Assembly: GCA_023435305.1 (NCBI GenBank)
Contig: JAEYRV010000041.1
Location: forward strand, 1-39,239
Reading direction: 5' to 3'
Origin: Bacillota bacterium
GTDB taxonomy: Bacteria; Bacillota; Clostridia; Acetivibrionales; DTU013
DNA length: 39,239 bases
Program-made: the position numbers and the translations under genes
Shown here: piece after piece, positions 25,358-35,019 of the stretch
Layout: each line of letters opens with the position of its first letter
How positions within the stretch are numbered: the stretch's first letter is position 1
Notes under the pieces: generated by a model
What the model was told of the DNA's origin: nothing
The model's input: only the letters and a program-made list of their open reading frames with translations
The model's database searches: none

Positions 25358-27382
25358 TTGAGGTTAAGGGATACTACAGTTCCTATAATTGTATTAGCCG
25401 TAGTTCTGGCATTCATAATACCATTGCCGGGGTTTTTCATTGATATACTGCTGGCGATCAATATTATGATATCGGTCATTATTCTACTAAATACGGTCTA
25501 TATGAAGGAAGCCCTTCAGATGTCTATTTTTCCTACGCTGCTGGTAATTACGACCATGTTCAGACTGGCGCTGAACGTCAGCACTACAAGGCTGATAATA
25601 GGCCAGGGTGATGCAGGCGACGTCATTGCCGGTTTTGGAAGATTTGTGGGAGGAAATGACCTTATTGTCGGCTTTATCATTTTCATTGTGATCACTCTCG
25701 TGAATTTTCTGGTTATCACCAGAGGAGCAGAGAGAGTTGCTGAAGTTGCAGCCAGATTTACACTCGATGCTATGCCCGGAAAGCAGATGGCGATCGATGC
25801 GGATCTGAACTCCGGTCTGATAAATGAAAGCGAGGCAAAGGAAAGACGAAAGAAGATACAGCGGGAAGCTGATTTTTATGGTGCGATGGACGGCGCCAGC
25901 AAGTTTGTAAAGAGCGATGCCATTATGGGCATAATCATAACGATCCTCAATCTGATCGGGGGCTTGATAATGGGAATGGTCTCAAGGGGCGAATCCATCC
26001 AGGATGCCCTTTCAACATATGCGATCCTGACAATAGGAGACGGTCTTGTTAGCCAGATACCGGCACTGATGATATCTGTAGCCACCAGCTTTATTGTCAC
26101 AAGGGCGGCATCCGAATCCGACATGAGTTCGGATTTCATAAAGCAGATATTCAGTAACCCTAAGGTGCTTTATCTGGCTGCTGCACTCAGTGTCATACTA
26201 TCCCTTTTCCTTCCTACGATCCCCTTCCTATTTCTGGCTGCAGTACTGGTGTTCATCGGTTATACCTTGTCCAGACAGCAAATTGCAGATCAGAAGCAGC
26301 AGGAGAATATTGTAGAGGAATCTGAAGTCGAGGAAATCAGGAAACCTGAAAATGTGGTCACATTGCTTCAGATAGATCCCATCGAGCTTGAGTTCGGTTA
26401 CGGGGTCATTCCTCTGGCGGATGTGAACCAGGGGGGCGACCTCCTTGACAGGGTCGTAATGATCAGAAGACAGCTTGCGCTGGAGCTGGGCATGATCGTG
26501 CCTATCATAAGGCTCCGGGATAATATCCAGCTGGCGCCGAATGAATATCAGATCAAGATAAAAGGTGTAGAGGTTGCCAGAGGAGAGCTCATACTCGATA
26601 ATTACCTTGCAATGAACCCGGGCCTTGTTGAAGAGGAGATAGACGGCATTAAAACGACTGAACCGGCCTTCGGGCTGCCGGCCATCTGGATCACCGAGCA
26701 GCAGAGAGACAGAGCGGAGATGTTGGGCTATACCGTCGTGGATTCTCCATCGATAATCGCCACTCACCTGACCGAGATAGTCAAAAAGCATGCGCATGAG
26801 CTGACAGGACGGCAGGAAGTCCAGGTGCTGCTGGACAATGTAAAGCAAAACTATCCCGTCATTATCGAAGAGCTCATACCAAAGCTGATGACAGTGGGAG
26901 AGGTACAAAAGGTATTGGCCAACCTTCTGAAGGAAGGCGTTTCAATAAGGGATATGGTAACGATACTGGAAACACTGGCAGATTATGCGCCTGTGACCCA
27001 TGATCCGGATATGCTGACGGAGTATGTACGGCAGGCATTGGGAAGAGCAATATCCAAGAAATTCTTTACGGACAGCAGGTCGAGTGTCATAACTCTGGAT
27101 CCCAAGCTGGAGCAGCTATTGCTTGATTCACTGCAGAAAACAGAAACCGGGACATATCTTTCTCTGGACCCCGGCACTACCAATGCAATACTGGGAAGTC
27201 TGTCAAGACAGGTCCAGAAGCTGGTTCAGCTGGGTCAGCAGCCCATCGTACTGGCATCGCCCGTCGTAAGGCTCTATTTCAAAAAGCTGGCTGATCAGTC
27301 GATCCCGGGACTTGTAGTGTTATCGTACAATGAACTGGACCCGGAACTGGAGATACAATCCGTTGGAGTTGTAAGTGTTTAA
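25358..27382 (+). CDS. flhA: Flagellar export protein FlhA
   Basis: FlhA forms the nonameric export ring that docks chaperone-substrate complexes. The 674-residue protein has an N-terminal set of about eight membrane helices. The FHIPEP motif region reads FPTLLVITTMFRLALNVSTTRLI, and LDAMPGKQMAIDADLNSGLI is also diagnostic. The C-terminal cytoplasmic domains cover about residues 330-674. The start is TTG 25358 with AGGGGG 10 nt upstream. A 91-bp gap before flhF is AT-rich with no promoter I trust. Confidence 0.97.
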   Translation: MRLRDTTVPIIVLAVVLAFIIPLPGFFIDILLAINIMISVIILLNTVYMKEALQMSIFPTLLVITTMFRLALNVSTTRLIIGQGDAGDVIAGFGRFVGGNDLIVGFIIFIVITLVNFLVITRGAERVAEVAARFTLDAMPGKQMAIDADLNSGLINESEAKERRKKIQREADFYGAMDGASKFVKSDAIMGIIITILNLIGGLIMGMVSRGESIQDALSTYAILTIGDGLVSQIPALMISVATSFIVTRAASESDMSSDFIKQIFSNPKVLYLAAALSVILSLFLPTIPFLFLAAVLVFIGYTLSRQQIADQKQQENIVEESEVEEIRKPENVVTLLQIDPIELEFGYGVIPLADVNQGGDLLDRVVMIRRQLALELGMIVPIIRLRDNIQLAPNEYQIKIKGVEVARGELILDNYLAMNPGLVEEEIDGIKTTEPAFGLPAIWITEQQRDRAEMLGYTVVDSPSIIATHLTEIVKKHAHELTGRQEVQVLLDNVKQNYPVIIEELIPKLMTVGEVQKVLANLLKEGVSIRDMVTILETLADYAPVTHDPDMLTEYVRQALGRAISKKFFTDSRSSVITLDPKLEQLLLDSLQKTETGTYLSLDPGTTNAILGSLSRQVQKLVQLGQQPIVLASPVVRLYFKKLADQSIPGLVVLSYNELDPELEIQSVGVVSV

Positions 27383-27473
27383 CATATGTCGTTTTTTATA
27401 CTTAAATAGCAAAATATATTGATATATGTTAAAATAAATAAAAGACAATTTATATGATATGAGCGAGGGAACT

Positions 27474-28643
27474 ATGAAAATCCGCCGCTACATGGCAAAA
27501 AACACACAAGAAGCAATATTGAAGGTAAAGATGGATCTCGGGAGCGAAGCCCTTATCCTCAATACGAAAAAGGTCAAGAAAAAAGGGCTTTTAGGACTGT
27601 TTTCAAAACCTATGATAGAAGTGCTGGCAGCTGTAGATGAATATAGAGAAGAAAAACAGGAAAAACAATCAAATAATATCATAAATAGTAAAACTAATTT
27701 CGACGAAAAGGAGGAAAAAATAGCTAATCTGGAGAATAAAATAACGAATATCGAGGAAATGCTGCAAAAGCTTTATTCTCATGTAAAAACTGATGATAAG
27801 ACCCCTGCGAAAACTGCTGTTAATAAAAGTGCAGAAGTGAATGACAATCAGGGCTCCAGAACAGCTGAAATTTTTTATAACAACCTCCTGAAAAACGAAG
27901 TGGACGCTGATATAGCAAAAAAGCTGACTGATGCGGCAAGCTCCAGAGCCGGCGGGAATGCGGGAGTGAACGATATGGCGGCTCAGCTCTCAGGCGTCAT
28001 ATCAGGCCTGTTGGGAAGACCCGATACCATAAAGCCAGGAACGGCAGGGAAGCCGACAGTTGTGATGTTCGTCGGACCGACAGGAGTTGGGAAGACTACT
28101 ACTCTGGCTAAAATTGCAGCCAATTATCTTCTGAACCAGAAAAAGACTATTGGGCTGATTACTGCGGATACTTACCGCATTGCTGCTGTAGAACAGCTGA
28201 AGACCTATGCTGAAATACTTGGCATACCGGTTTCAGTGGCATATACACCGGCAGAAATAAAGGAAGCTGTAAACCTGCATTCCGACAAGGAAATAGTGCT
28301 GATAGACACAGCCGGCAGGAGCCACAGGAACAAGACACAGTTTGAAGAGCTGAAGGCGTTGATTTCGGCGTCCGGGGCAGACGAAGTATACCTGGTTTTA
28401 AGCGCCACCACCAGCTTTCGGAACTGTCGGGAGATATTGGCCAGCTACAGCTTCTTAAAGGATTACAAGCTTATATTCACAAAGACGGACGAAGCTCCTG
28501 TGCTCGGGATCATACTCAATGTAAGATACCTGACAGGAAAGAGTCTTTCTTATATTACTACCGGACAAAGCGTGCCTGATGATATTGAGACAGCTAATAT
28601 AGAAAAGATAACCAAGAATCTTATAGGGAGTTACACCAGATGA
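27474..28643 (+). CDS. flhF: Flagellar placement GTPase FlhF
   Basis: FlhF is an SRP-type GTPase that marks where flagella are built. The 389-residue protein has an N-terminal basic region (MKIRRYMAKNTQEAILKVKMDLG), a variable Lys/Glu/Asn-rich linker, and the NG domain. G1 is GPTGVGKT at 201-208, followed by ITADTYRIAAVEQLKTYAEI, then DTAGRS (G3) and TKTDEA (G4). ATG 27474 is preferred over the in-frame ATG at 27459 because GAGGGA lies between them. It overlaps flhG by 4 nt. Confidence 0.95.
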   Translation: MKIRRYMAKNTQEAILKVKMDLGSEALILNTKKVKKKGLLGLFSKPMIEVLAAVDEYREEKQEKQSNNIINSKTNFDEKEEKIANLENKITNIEEMLQKLYSHVKTDDKTPAKTAVNKSAEVNDNQGSRTAEIFYNNLLKNEVDADIAKKLTDAASSRAGGNAGVNDMAAQLSGVISGLLGRPDTIKPGTAGKPTVVMFVGPTGVGKTTTLAKIAANYLLNQKKTIGLITADTYRIAAVEQLKTYAEILGIPVSVAYTPAEIKEAVNLHSDKEIVLIDTAGRSHRNKTQFEELKALISASGADEVYLVLSATTSFRNCREILASYSFLKDYKLIFTKTDEAPVLGIILNVRYLTGKSLSYITTGQSVPDDIETANIEKITKNLIGSYTR

Positions 28644-29551
28644 CGGATCAGGCAGAAAAACTAAGGCAGGTCATCGATAACCTGAAACTCAAGCAAGCTG
28701 TGAACAGAGTGCTTGTGCCTGCAGTGCCTGTGAAACGAAATGCGAGGGTCATCACTGTTACAAGCGGCAAAGGCGGGGTCGGCAAGACCAATATCACGAT
28801 CAACCTTGCAATAGCGCTCAGTGAACAGGGTCAAAGAGTAATAATACTTGATGCCGATTTTGGGCTTGCCAATATAGATGTTCTTTTTGGGATCGTACCG
28901 CAGTATACGCTGCTGGATGTCATAAGAAACAAGAAAAGCATACTGGAGGTACTGACGGAAGGACCGAAGAATACCAAATTCATATCCGGAGGATCGGGAG
29001 TTGAAGATCTGGTCAAGCTGGACAGACAACAGCTTGCAAGGTTCGTTGAAAATATGGCTATGCTTGACAAGCTGGCAGACATAATCATAGTCGATACCGG
29101 CGCGGGACTGTCAGAAAATGTTATGAGCTTTGTGACAGCTGCCGATGAGGTACTACTGGTGACAACTCCGGAGCCGACATCCATTACTGATGCTTATGCG
29201 CTTATCAAGATGGTGTCCAACAGGGACAGGACAAAAGTGATCCGTGTCATCGTAAACAGATCAGAAAGCAGCAGCGAGGCAAATGATGTACTCAACAAGC
29301 TGGTGCTGGTGGCGGATAAGTTTCTGGGGATCAGGCTGGAGCCTGCCGGATACATACTCCATGACGAGTCGGTAGTGAAGGCTGTTAAGCAGCAGAAGCC
29401 GTTTATGCTGTTATATCCTAAAAGTCAGGCCGGCAGAAACATAAGGGAAATCTCGAATATGCTCATACAAAACGGAAACATGACGCAAACGCACCAGAAC
29501 AGCGGGGTAAGAGGTTTCCTGAGCAAGCTGGTCGGCTTTATGAAAGTATGA
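28640..29551 (+). CDS. flhG: MinD-like ATPase FlhG
   Basis: FlhG (YlxH) limits flagellar number and stimulates FlhF GTPase activity. The 303-residue product has a short N-terminal helix containing DQAEKLRQVI, the FlhF-activating region. The deviant Walker A is GKGGVGKT at 43-50, and VIILDADFGLANIDVLFGI and IIVDTGAGLS are typical MinD/ParA motifs. A C-terminal membrane-targeting helix (GVRGFLSKLVGFMKV) is present. The ATGA overlap with flhF implies coupled translation. Confidence 0.95.
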   Translation: MTDQAEKLRQVIDNLKLKQAVNRVLVPAVPVKRNARVITVTSGKGGVGKTNITINLAIALSEQGQRVIILDADFGLANIDVLFGIVPQYTLLDVIRNKKSILEVLTEGPKNTKFISGGSGVEDLVKLDRQQLARFVENMAMLDKLADIIIVDTGAGLSENVMSFVTAADEVLLVTTPEPTSITDAYALIKMVSNRDRTKVIRVIVNRSESSSEANDVLNKLVLVADKFLGIRLEPAGYILHDESVVKAVKQQKPFMLLYPKSQAGRNIREISNMLIQNGNMTQTHQNSGVRGFLSKLVGFMKV

Positions 29552-29576
29552 ACGCACGCAGTGAGGGAATAAGAGA

Positions 29577-30269
29577 ATGGAATTGTCGGATATCGAGATC
29601 GGAACAAAACTGGAACTGGAAGTAAATACGGACGACAATGACAGGTATGTATTCGCAAGCCAGTTTGAATGGCACGAGCAGGAGAACAGGGCTGTCATCG
29701 CCGCTCCTATATACGAGGGCAATGTTGTTCCACTTGAAACGGGAACATTGATAGACATATATTTTTTAAACAGAAAAGGCAAGCTGATCGATTTGAATAA
29801 ATTCCGTGCAGCGATCAACGGGAGGAGTATATCGGACAATCTCCATATACTGATGATCGAAAAGCTCGGAAAGATCGTCAGGATACAAAGACGGAACTTT
29901 TTCAGGCTCGAAGTACTGCTGGAAGTCCGGTACAGGATCGTTCCATACTCTGATCCCGTAGATGAGTATAATGATGATATACCATATATAAGGACGTTTG
30001 CAACCGATTTGAGCGGAGGCGGGATCAGCCTGATCCTCAAGGAAAAGCTTGAAAGGGGCAGTATCATAGAGGGGGAAATATTCAGCGGACAGCCTGAAAA
30101 AGTCAGATTCAAAGGAAAAACCAGAAGATGTGAAAGAATTATGAAAGACAGCAGCTATAGATATATTGCCGGGATAGAGTTCGTAGATATAAGCGATGCC
30201 AATAGAGAAAAAGTGATAAGGTATATTTTTGATGAGCAGCGCAAATTAATCAATAAAGGAATGATCTAG
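29577..30269 (+). CDS. PilZ-domain c-di-GMP receptor (YcgR/FlgZ-like)
   Basis: The 230-residue protein has an N-terminal YcgR-type domain (about residues 1-95) and a C-terminal PilZ domain. The c-di-GMP-binding residues are present: R106-x3-R110 (RRNFFR) and D144-x-S146-x2-G149 (DLSGGG). In Gammaproteobacteria YcgR acts as a motor brake, and in Bacillus the related DgrA (YpfA) inhibits motility when bound to c-di-GMP. The place inside the fla/che operon, between flhG and cheB, supports a motor role here. It overlaps neither neighbour; 3 bp separate it from cheB. Confidence 0.9.
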   Translation: MELSDIEIGTKLELEVNTDDNDRYVFASQFEWHEQENRAVIAAPIYEGNVVPLETGTLIDIYFLNRKGKLIDLNKFRAAINGRSISDNLHILMIEKLGKIVRIQRRNFFRLEVLLEVRYRIVPYSDPVDEYNDDIPYIRTFATDLSGGGISLILKEKLERGSIIEGEIFSGQPEKVRFKGKTRRCERIMKDSSYRYIAGIEFVDISDANREKVIRYIFDEQRKLINKGMI

Positions 30270-30272
30270 TCA

Positions 30273-31334
30273 ATGGCAAAAACCATAGAAGTCCTGGTAG
30301 TGGATGATTCAGCTTTTATGCGCAAGATGTTGACCGATATCCTTCACTCAACAGGTGATATAAGAGTATCGGGCACTGCCAGGAACGGACTTGAGGCCCT
30401 TAAAAAAGTCAGGGAAATAAAACCTGATGTAATAACTCTTGATGTGCATATGCCGGCTATGGATGGACTGAGCTGCTTAAGGGAGATCCAGAAGATAACG
30501 GAATCACCGGTCATCATGCTCAGCAGCATGACTGTCGATGGGGGTAAGGCAACAATTGAAGCGCTGGAATCCGGAGCCATCGACTTTATCACCAAACCTG
30601 CAGGCTTGTTTGAGATATCAGGTGAAGATAAGAAAGCGGAAATAATCGAGAAAGTCAGAATGGCCTATGGCGTCATGAAAAGAAAGCATGGCAGACATGG
30701 GACAAAGCCTGAAGCTTCGGTTGAGGATAAAAAGGACAGGAATGAAAAAGTAAAGGCATTGATCGTCATCGGAACATCCACGGGAGGGCCGAAAGCTTTG
30801 CAGGAGGTAATACCATACATACCCGAGGATATTCCGGCAGCGATACTCATTGTACAGCATATGCCGCCAGGCTTTACAAAGTCTTTGGCTGACAGACTCA
30901 ATACTCTCAGCGGAGTCAATGTCAAGGAAGGCGAGGATGAGGAGAGGATCAAACCGGGATTCGCATATATAGCGCCGGGAGATTTTCATATGGAGGTCCA
31001 GACCACGAAGGATGGGATCATGAAGCTCCGGCTGACCAAGGATAATCCCATGGGAGGCCACAGGCCGGCTGTGAATGCGTTGATGAAGTCAATAGCAAAG
31101 ACCGGTTTCCCGAATGTTATCGGGGTCATAATGACAGGCATGGGCAATGACGGCAAGGAAGGCATCGTAAGCATCAAGGAATCGAACAATGCAGTAATAA
31201 TATGCCAGGACGAGATGTCGTGCGTCGTTTATGGAATGCCCAAGTCGGCAATAAGTACAGGCGTGGTGGATGCAATAGTTCCGCTTAAAGAAATAGCAGG
31301 TGTCATAGTTAAATATATGGGGGTGGAGCAATAA
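30273..31334 (+). CDS. cheB: Chemotaxis methylesterase CheB
   Basis: CheB removes methyl groups from, and deamidates, chemoreceptors. The 353-residue protein has a receiver domain (D11, D12, phosphate site D57 in TLDVHMPAMDG) and a C-terminal esterase domain. The catalytic triad is S169 (GTSTGGP), H196 (VQHMPPGFT) and D293 (MTGMGNDG). The stop shares one base with the cheA start. The opposing methyltransferase gene cheR is not in the window. Confidence 0.97.
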   Translation: MAKTIEVLVVDDSAFMRKMLTDILHSTGDIRVSGTARNGLEALKKVREIKPDVITLDVHMPAMDGLSCLREIQKITESPVIMLSSMTVDGGKATIEALESGAIDFITKPAGLFEISGEDKKAEIIEKVRMAYGVMKRKHGRHGTKPEASVEDKKDRNEKVKALIVIGTSTGGPKALQEVIPYIPEDIPAAILIVQHMPPGFTKSLADRLNTLSGVNVKEGEDEERIKPGFAYIAPGDFHMEVQTTKDGIMKLRLTKDNPMGGHRPAVNALMKSIAKTGFPNVIGVIMTGMGNDGKEGIVSIKESNNAVIICQDEMSCVVYGMPKSAISTGVVDAIVPLKEIAGVIVKYMGVEQ

Positions 31335-33391
31335 TGGATATGAGTCAATATCTGGAAATTTTTATTGAAGAGACCAAGGAGCACTTACAAATTTTAAATC
31401 AGTGTTTGCTTCAAATGGAAAAGAACCCTGATGATACCTCAATGCTGAATGAAATATTCAGGGTTGCCCATACACTCAAGGGAATGTCCGGTACAATGGG
31501 GTTTACCCGGATGTCCAGATTGACGCATGACATGGAGGATGTACTGCATGCTCTCAGAAATAATGAAATCAAAGTGACCCCCAAGCTCATAGATCTGCTG
31601 TTCAAATGTCTGGATGCACTGGAGGGGTATAATGCAAGGGTTGTGGAAACCAGTACAGAGGGCACGGATGAAAATTCGGAGCTTATAAACGCACTGGCAG
31701 AGCTCCTGAAGAGCAGGGGAACTGAAAGCAGTCAGAGCCCGGCACAGGCACAGCCACAGGCACCAGAAGTGGAAAAAGCCGGTGTTGAGTCTGCAGATCT
31801 TTTCCTTGATCAATATGATATAAATATCATTAACAAAGCTGCCGATCTCGGCAGCAGCGCACTTCAGATAACAGTCAAGCTGAACAAGGGCTGTGTGCTG
31901 AAATCTGCGCGGTCATTCATAATATTCAAGACACTGGAAAGACACTCGGAAATAATCAAATCAGAACCCAAAGTGCAGGACATCGAAGATGAAAAATTCG
32001 ATTTTGAGTTTACCGTGATAGTACTGACGAAGGATGATCCTGAAGTGCTTAGGAAGGATCTGAACTCGATCGCAGAAGTTGACGAGGTTATCATAAAGCT
32101 GATAAAGGAAAGGAACAAGACAGTCATCCAGGCAGTCGATGAAGTATCAATTGCTGTTGAACAGAACCAGAACCATGAAGCAGATAAAGCTGTAGCTGCA
32201 GCACAGGAAAAGAACGATGCGGCAGGCAAGAAGACAAAGACAGGAAAAACGGTCAGAGTCGATATTGACAGGCTCGATGTTCTTCTTAACCTCGTCAGTG
32301 AGCTGATCATACAAAAAACAAGGCTTGAAGGTCTGGAGGGCATCGAAAGGTCGCAGCAGTACAATGAGGCCATCGAGTATCTTGAAAGGATCACGACAAA
32401 TCTCCACGACGCAGTTATGAAAGTAAGAATGGTTCCTGTCGAGACAGTTTTCAACCGTTTCCCGAGAATGATCCGTGACATTTCAAAGGAACTGGGCAAG
32501 GAAGTCGAGCTGATAATGTCCGGTGAGGAAACCGAGCTTGACAGGACGGTCATAGATGAGATAGGCGACCCCCTGATACATCTGCTGAGAAATTCCTGTG
32601 ACCATGGTATTGAATCCATAGATGACAGAAAGAAACTGGGCAAGCCTGAGAGCGGAAGGATAGAGCTGAAGGCTTATCAGGACGGGAACAATGTCGTTAT
32701 AGAGGTTGGCGACGACGGTCAGGGAATAAATGTGGAAAAGGTCAAGCAGAAGGCTATCGAAAGGGGTCTGGTCAGCAAGGAAATGGCTGCCAACCTTACG
32801 AAAAAGGATATTATCGATTTCCTGTTCAAGCCGAGCTTTAGTACGGCAGACCACATAACCGATCTTTCAGGAAGAGGAGTAGGGCTTGACGTTGTCAAGA
32901 CAAAAATAGAAGCTCTCGGGGGCCTGGTCGAGGTGGAGACTGAGCTTGGAAGCGGAAGCAGGTTCTTTATAAGACTGCCTCTTACACTCGCGATCATTCA
33001 GGCGCTGCTGGTAATGGTCGGAGATGAGAAGTATGCGATCCAGCTGAGTTCGGTACACAAGATTACAAATATACTGCCCTCTGATATAAAAACTGTGCAA
33101 AAGCAAGAGGTAGTGATGTACAGAAATACTGTCATACCGGTAGTACGGCTCGATGAGGTCCTGGAGGTAGTGAGAGAAAATCCGGCAGATCAGAAGACAC
33201 TTACTCTGGTAATCGTAAAGAAGGGCGAGAGATTGACCGGATTTGTTGTAGACAGGATAATCGGACAGCAGGAGATAGTTCAGAAGTCTCTTGGCAAGTT
33301 CCTTTCAGGAATAAAGGTAATAACCAGCGCGACTATACTGGGCGATGGAAATGTTGCACTTATACTTGATGCAAATGCACTGGCAAATTAA
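31334..33391 (+). CDS. cheA: Chemotaxis histidine kinase CheA
   Basis: CheA passes phosphate to CheY and CheB under receptor control. The 685-residue protein shows all five domains. P1 is an HPt with H46 in AHTLKGMSG. P2 is a response-regulator docking domain (about 155-260). P3 is the dimerisation helices with VRVDIDRLDVLLNLVSELII. P4 is the HATPase with N-box HLLRNSCDHGIE, G1 DDGQGI and G2 GRGVGLDVVK. P5 is the CheW-like domain (about 550-680). An acidic and Ala-rich linker joins P2 and P3. Its ATG overlaps the cheB stop by one base. Confidence 0.98.
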   Translation: MDMSQYLEIFIEETKEHLQILNQCLLQMEKNPDDTSMLNEIFRVAHTLKGMSGTMGFTRMSRLTHDMEDVLHALRNNEIKVTPKLIDLLFKCLDALEGYNARVVETSTEGTDENSELINALAELLKSRGTESSQSPAQAQPQAPEVEKAGVESADLFLDQYDINIINKAADLGSSALQITVKLNKGCVLKSARSFIIFKTLERHSEIIKSEPKVQDIEDEKFDFEFTVIVLTKDDPEVLRKDLNSIAEVDEVIIKLIKERNKTVIQAVDEVSIAVEQNQNHEADKAVAAAQEKNDAAGKKTKTGKTVRVDIDRLDVLLNLVSELIIQKTRLEGLEGIERSQQYNEAIEYLERITTNLHDAVMKVRMVPVETVFNRFPRMIRDISKELGKEVELIMSGEETELDRTVIDEIGDPLIHLLRNSCDHGIESIDDRKKLGKPESGRIELKAYQDGNNVVIEVGDDGQGINVEKVKQKAIERGLVSKEMAANLTKKDIIDFLFKPSFSTADHITDLSGRGVGLDVVKTKIEALGGLVEVETELGSGSRFFIRLPLTLAIIQALLVMVGDEKYAIQLSSVHKITNILPSDIKTVQKQEVVMYRNTVIPVVRLDEVLEVVRENPADQKTLTLVIVKKGERLTGFVVDRIIGQQEIVQKSLGKFLSGIKVITSATILGDGNVALILDANALAN

Positions 33392-33420
33392 TATTGAAGG
33401 AATGAGAAGGGGGTAAGGAC

Positions 33421-33873
33421 ATGGCAGACCAGAATGTATCCGAAGCAAAAAAACATCTTGTTTTCATGCTGGACAACAATGAATTCGGTATAGACATAAA
33501 CAAAATCACCACGATCATAGAAAAAGATATGAATATTGCCAGAGTGCCAAAGCTGCCGGCATTTCTAAAGGGCGTAATCAACCTCAGGGGCGAGATCATA
33601 CCGGTGATAAGCCTCAGGATCAGGTTCGGACTGACAGATGATGTTTATAATGAAGACACGAGGATAATCATAATAAAGCTTGACGAGTTTTCTGCCGGTA
33701 TAATCGTTGATTCTGTCGCCGAGGTTGTAGAACTCAATGAAGAAACAACAGAAAATATTGCGAATATAACCGGCGAGCATTCCCTTGATTATATCACCGG
33801 CGTGGGCAAGGTCAATGACAGGATCATAACACTTTTAAACCTTGAGAAGCTAATATCACTGGAAGAATCTTAA
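33421..33873 (+). CDS. cheW: Chemotaxis coupling protein CheW
   Basis: CheW links receptors to CheA. The 150-residue protein is a single CheW domain, with VFMLDNNEFGIDINKITTIIE, the hallmark PKLPAFLKGVINLRGEIIPVISLRIRFG and the end VGKVNDRIITLLNLEKLIS. A GGGGGT-type ribosome site precedes the ATG. It lies between cheA and cheC, as in Bacillus subtilis. Confidence 0.97.
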   Translation: MADQNVSEAKKHLVFMLDNNEFGIDINKITTIIEKDMNIARVPKLPAFLKGVINLRGEIIPVISLRIRFGLTDDVYNEDTRIIIIKLDEFSAGIIVDSVAEVVELNEETTENIANITGEHSLDYITGVGKVNDRIITLLNLEKLISLEES

Positions 33874-33908
33874 CAGCAGGCAGTAATTGTTTAACAGGAG
33901 AGTATGAG

Positions 33909-34532
33909 ATGGGTACGGATTTCAATAATCTTAACAATATGCATCTGGATGTGCTGAGGGAGATAGGCAATATTGGAGCCGGTAACGCTGCAACAGCACT
34001 GGCGAAGCTCCTGAACAGGAAAATAGATATGGATGTTCCCAGGGCCAAGATACTTGAATTTAAAGAGGTCAATGAGATGCTGGGCGGAGCTGAATTGCCC
34101 GTAGTGGGAATATTGCTGAAGGTCACCGGAGATCTCACAGGCAACATAATGTTCATCCTGCAGCAGCAGGCAGCTGCCCTGCTTATCAATATGCTCATGG
34201 GCAGACCGCTCGACACCGTGCTGTCGGAATTTTCAGAGATTGAGATTTCAGCATTGAAGGAAATAGGCAACATACTTGCAGGATCGTATTTGTCTTCACT
34301 TTCTGCGCTGACTAATCTTAAAATAATATGCTCAGTGCCGGATCTTGCCATTGATATGGCCGGAGCAATATTGAGCGTTCCCGCAATTGAGTTCGGAAAG
34401 GTCGGAGACACAGTTCTTTATATAGAAACAGAATTTTCAGAGGGCTGTGCGAGGGTCGTGGGAGATTTCTTCCTGGTGCCTGATTATGATACTTATGATG
34501 TACTGCTTAAAGCTTTAGGAGTTAACTGCTGA
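33909..34532 (+). CDS. cheC: CheY-P phosphatase CheC
   Basis: CheC removes phosphate from CheY-P and is stimulated by CheD. The 207-residue protein has both pseudo-symmetric active-site helices of the (D/S)-x3-E-x2-N form: DVLREIGNIGAGNAATALAKL near residue 14 and SALKEIGNILAGSYLSSL near residue 113. It is a full double-site CheC, not a CheX-like variant. The stop overlaps the cheD start by one base, so CheC and CheD are likely made together, as fits their known complex. Confidence 0.96.
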   Translation: MGTDFNNLNNMHLDVLREIGNIGAGNAATALAKLLNRKIDMDVPRAKILEFKEVNEMLGGAELPVVGILLKVTGDLTGNIMFILQQQAAALLINMLMGRPLDTVLSEFSEIEISALKEIGNILAGSYLSSLSALTNLKIICSVPDLAIDMAGAILSVPAIEFGKVGDTVLYIETEFSEGCARVVGDFFLVPDYDTYDVLLKALGVNC

Positions 34533-35017
34533 TGTGCAAAATGATTAAGGTAGGAATGGCTGATTTACAGTCTTCTCTGCATCCCTGCGTAATTACAACA
34601 CTCGGATTGGGTTCATGTGTAGGCATTGCCCTTTACGATCCGACCAGGAAGATTGCAGGATTGGCTCATATCATGCTCCCTTCGAGCCAGCAGGCTCGAA
34701 ACAACACAAATACAGCAAAATTTGCCGACACTGCCATCGTCAAGCTGATAGATGACATGGTCGCAATGGGCGCAGCCAGAAATAAACTGATTGCCAAGCT
34801 GGCGGGCGGAGCCCAGATGTTTTCCTTTAATGACGCTTCAGAAATGCTCAGGATCGGGGCAAGAAATGTAGCTGCATCAAAGGAAGTGCTGAACATGCTA
34901 AAAATTCCTATTATCGCTGAAGATACAGGAGGTAACTACGGAAGGACCATAGAGATACATTCGGAAAACGGAAAGCTCCTGATAAAGACAATTGGCCACG
35001 GTGTAAAGGAGATATAG
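34532..35017 (+). CDS. cheD: Chemoreceptor glutamine deamidase CheD
   Basis: CheD deamidates receptor glutamines and binds CheC. The 161-residue protein has the catalytic cysteine C29 (GLGSCVGIALYD) and histidine H46 (GLAHIMLP) of the Thermotoga CheD Cys-His-Thr active site. It also has AGGAQMF and a C-terminal GGNYGRTIEIHSENGKL. It overlaps cheC by one base, and the next gene begins 2 bp after its stop. Confidence 0.96.
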   Translation: MCKMIKVGMADLQSSLHPCVITTLGLGSCVGIALYDPTRKIAGLAHIMLPSSQQARNNTNTAKFADTAIVKLIDDMVAMGAARNKLIAKLAGGAQMFSFNDASEMLRIGARNVAASKEVLNMLKIPIIAEDTGGNYGRTIEIHSENGKLLIKTIGHGVKEI

Positions 35018-35019
35018 GT

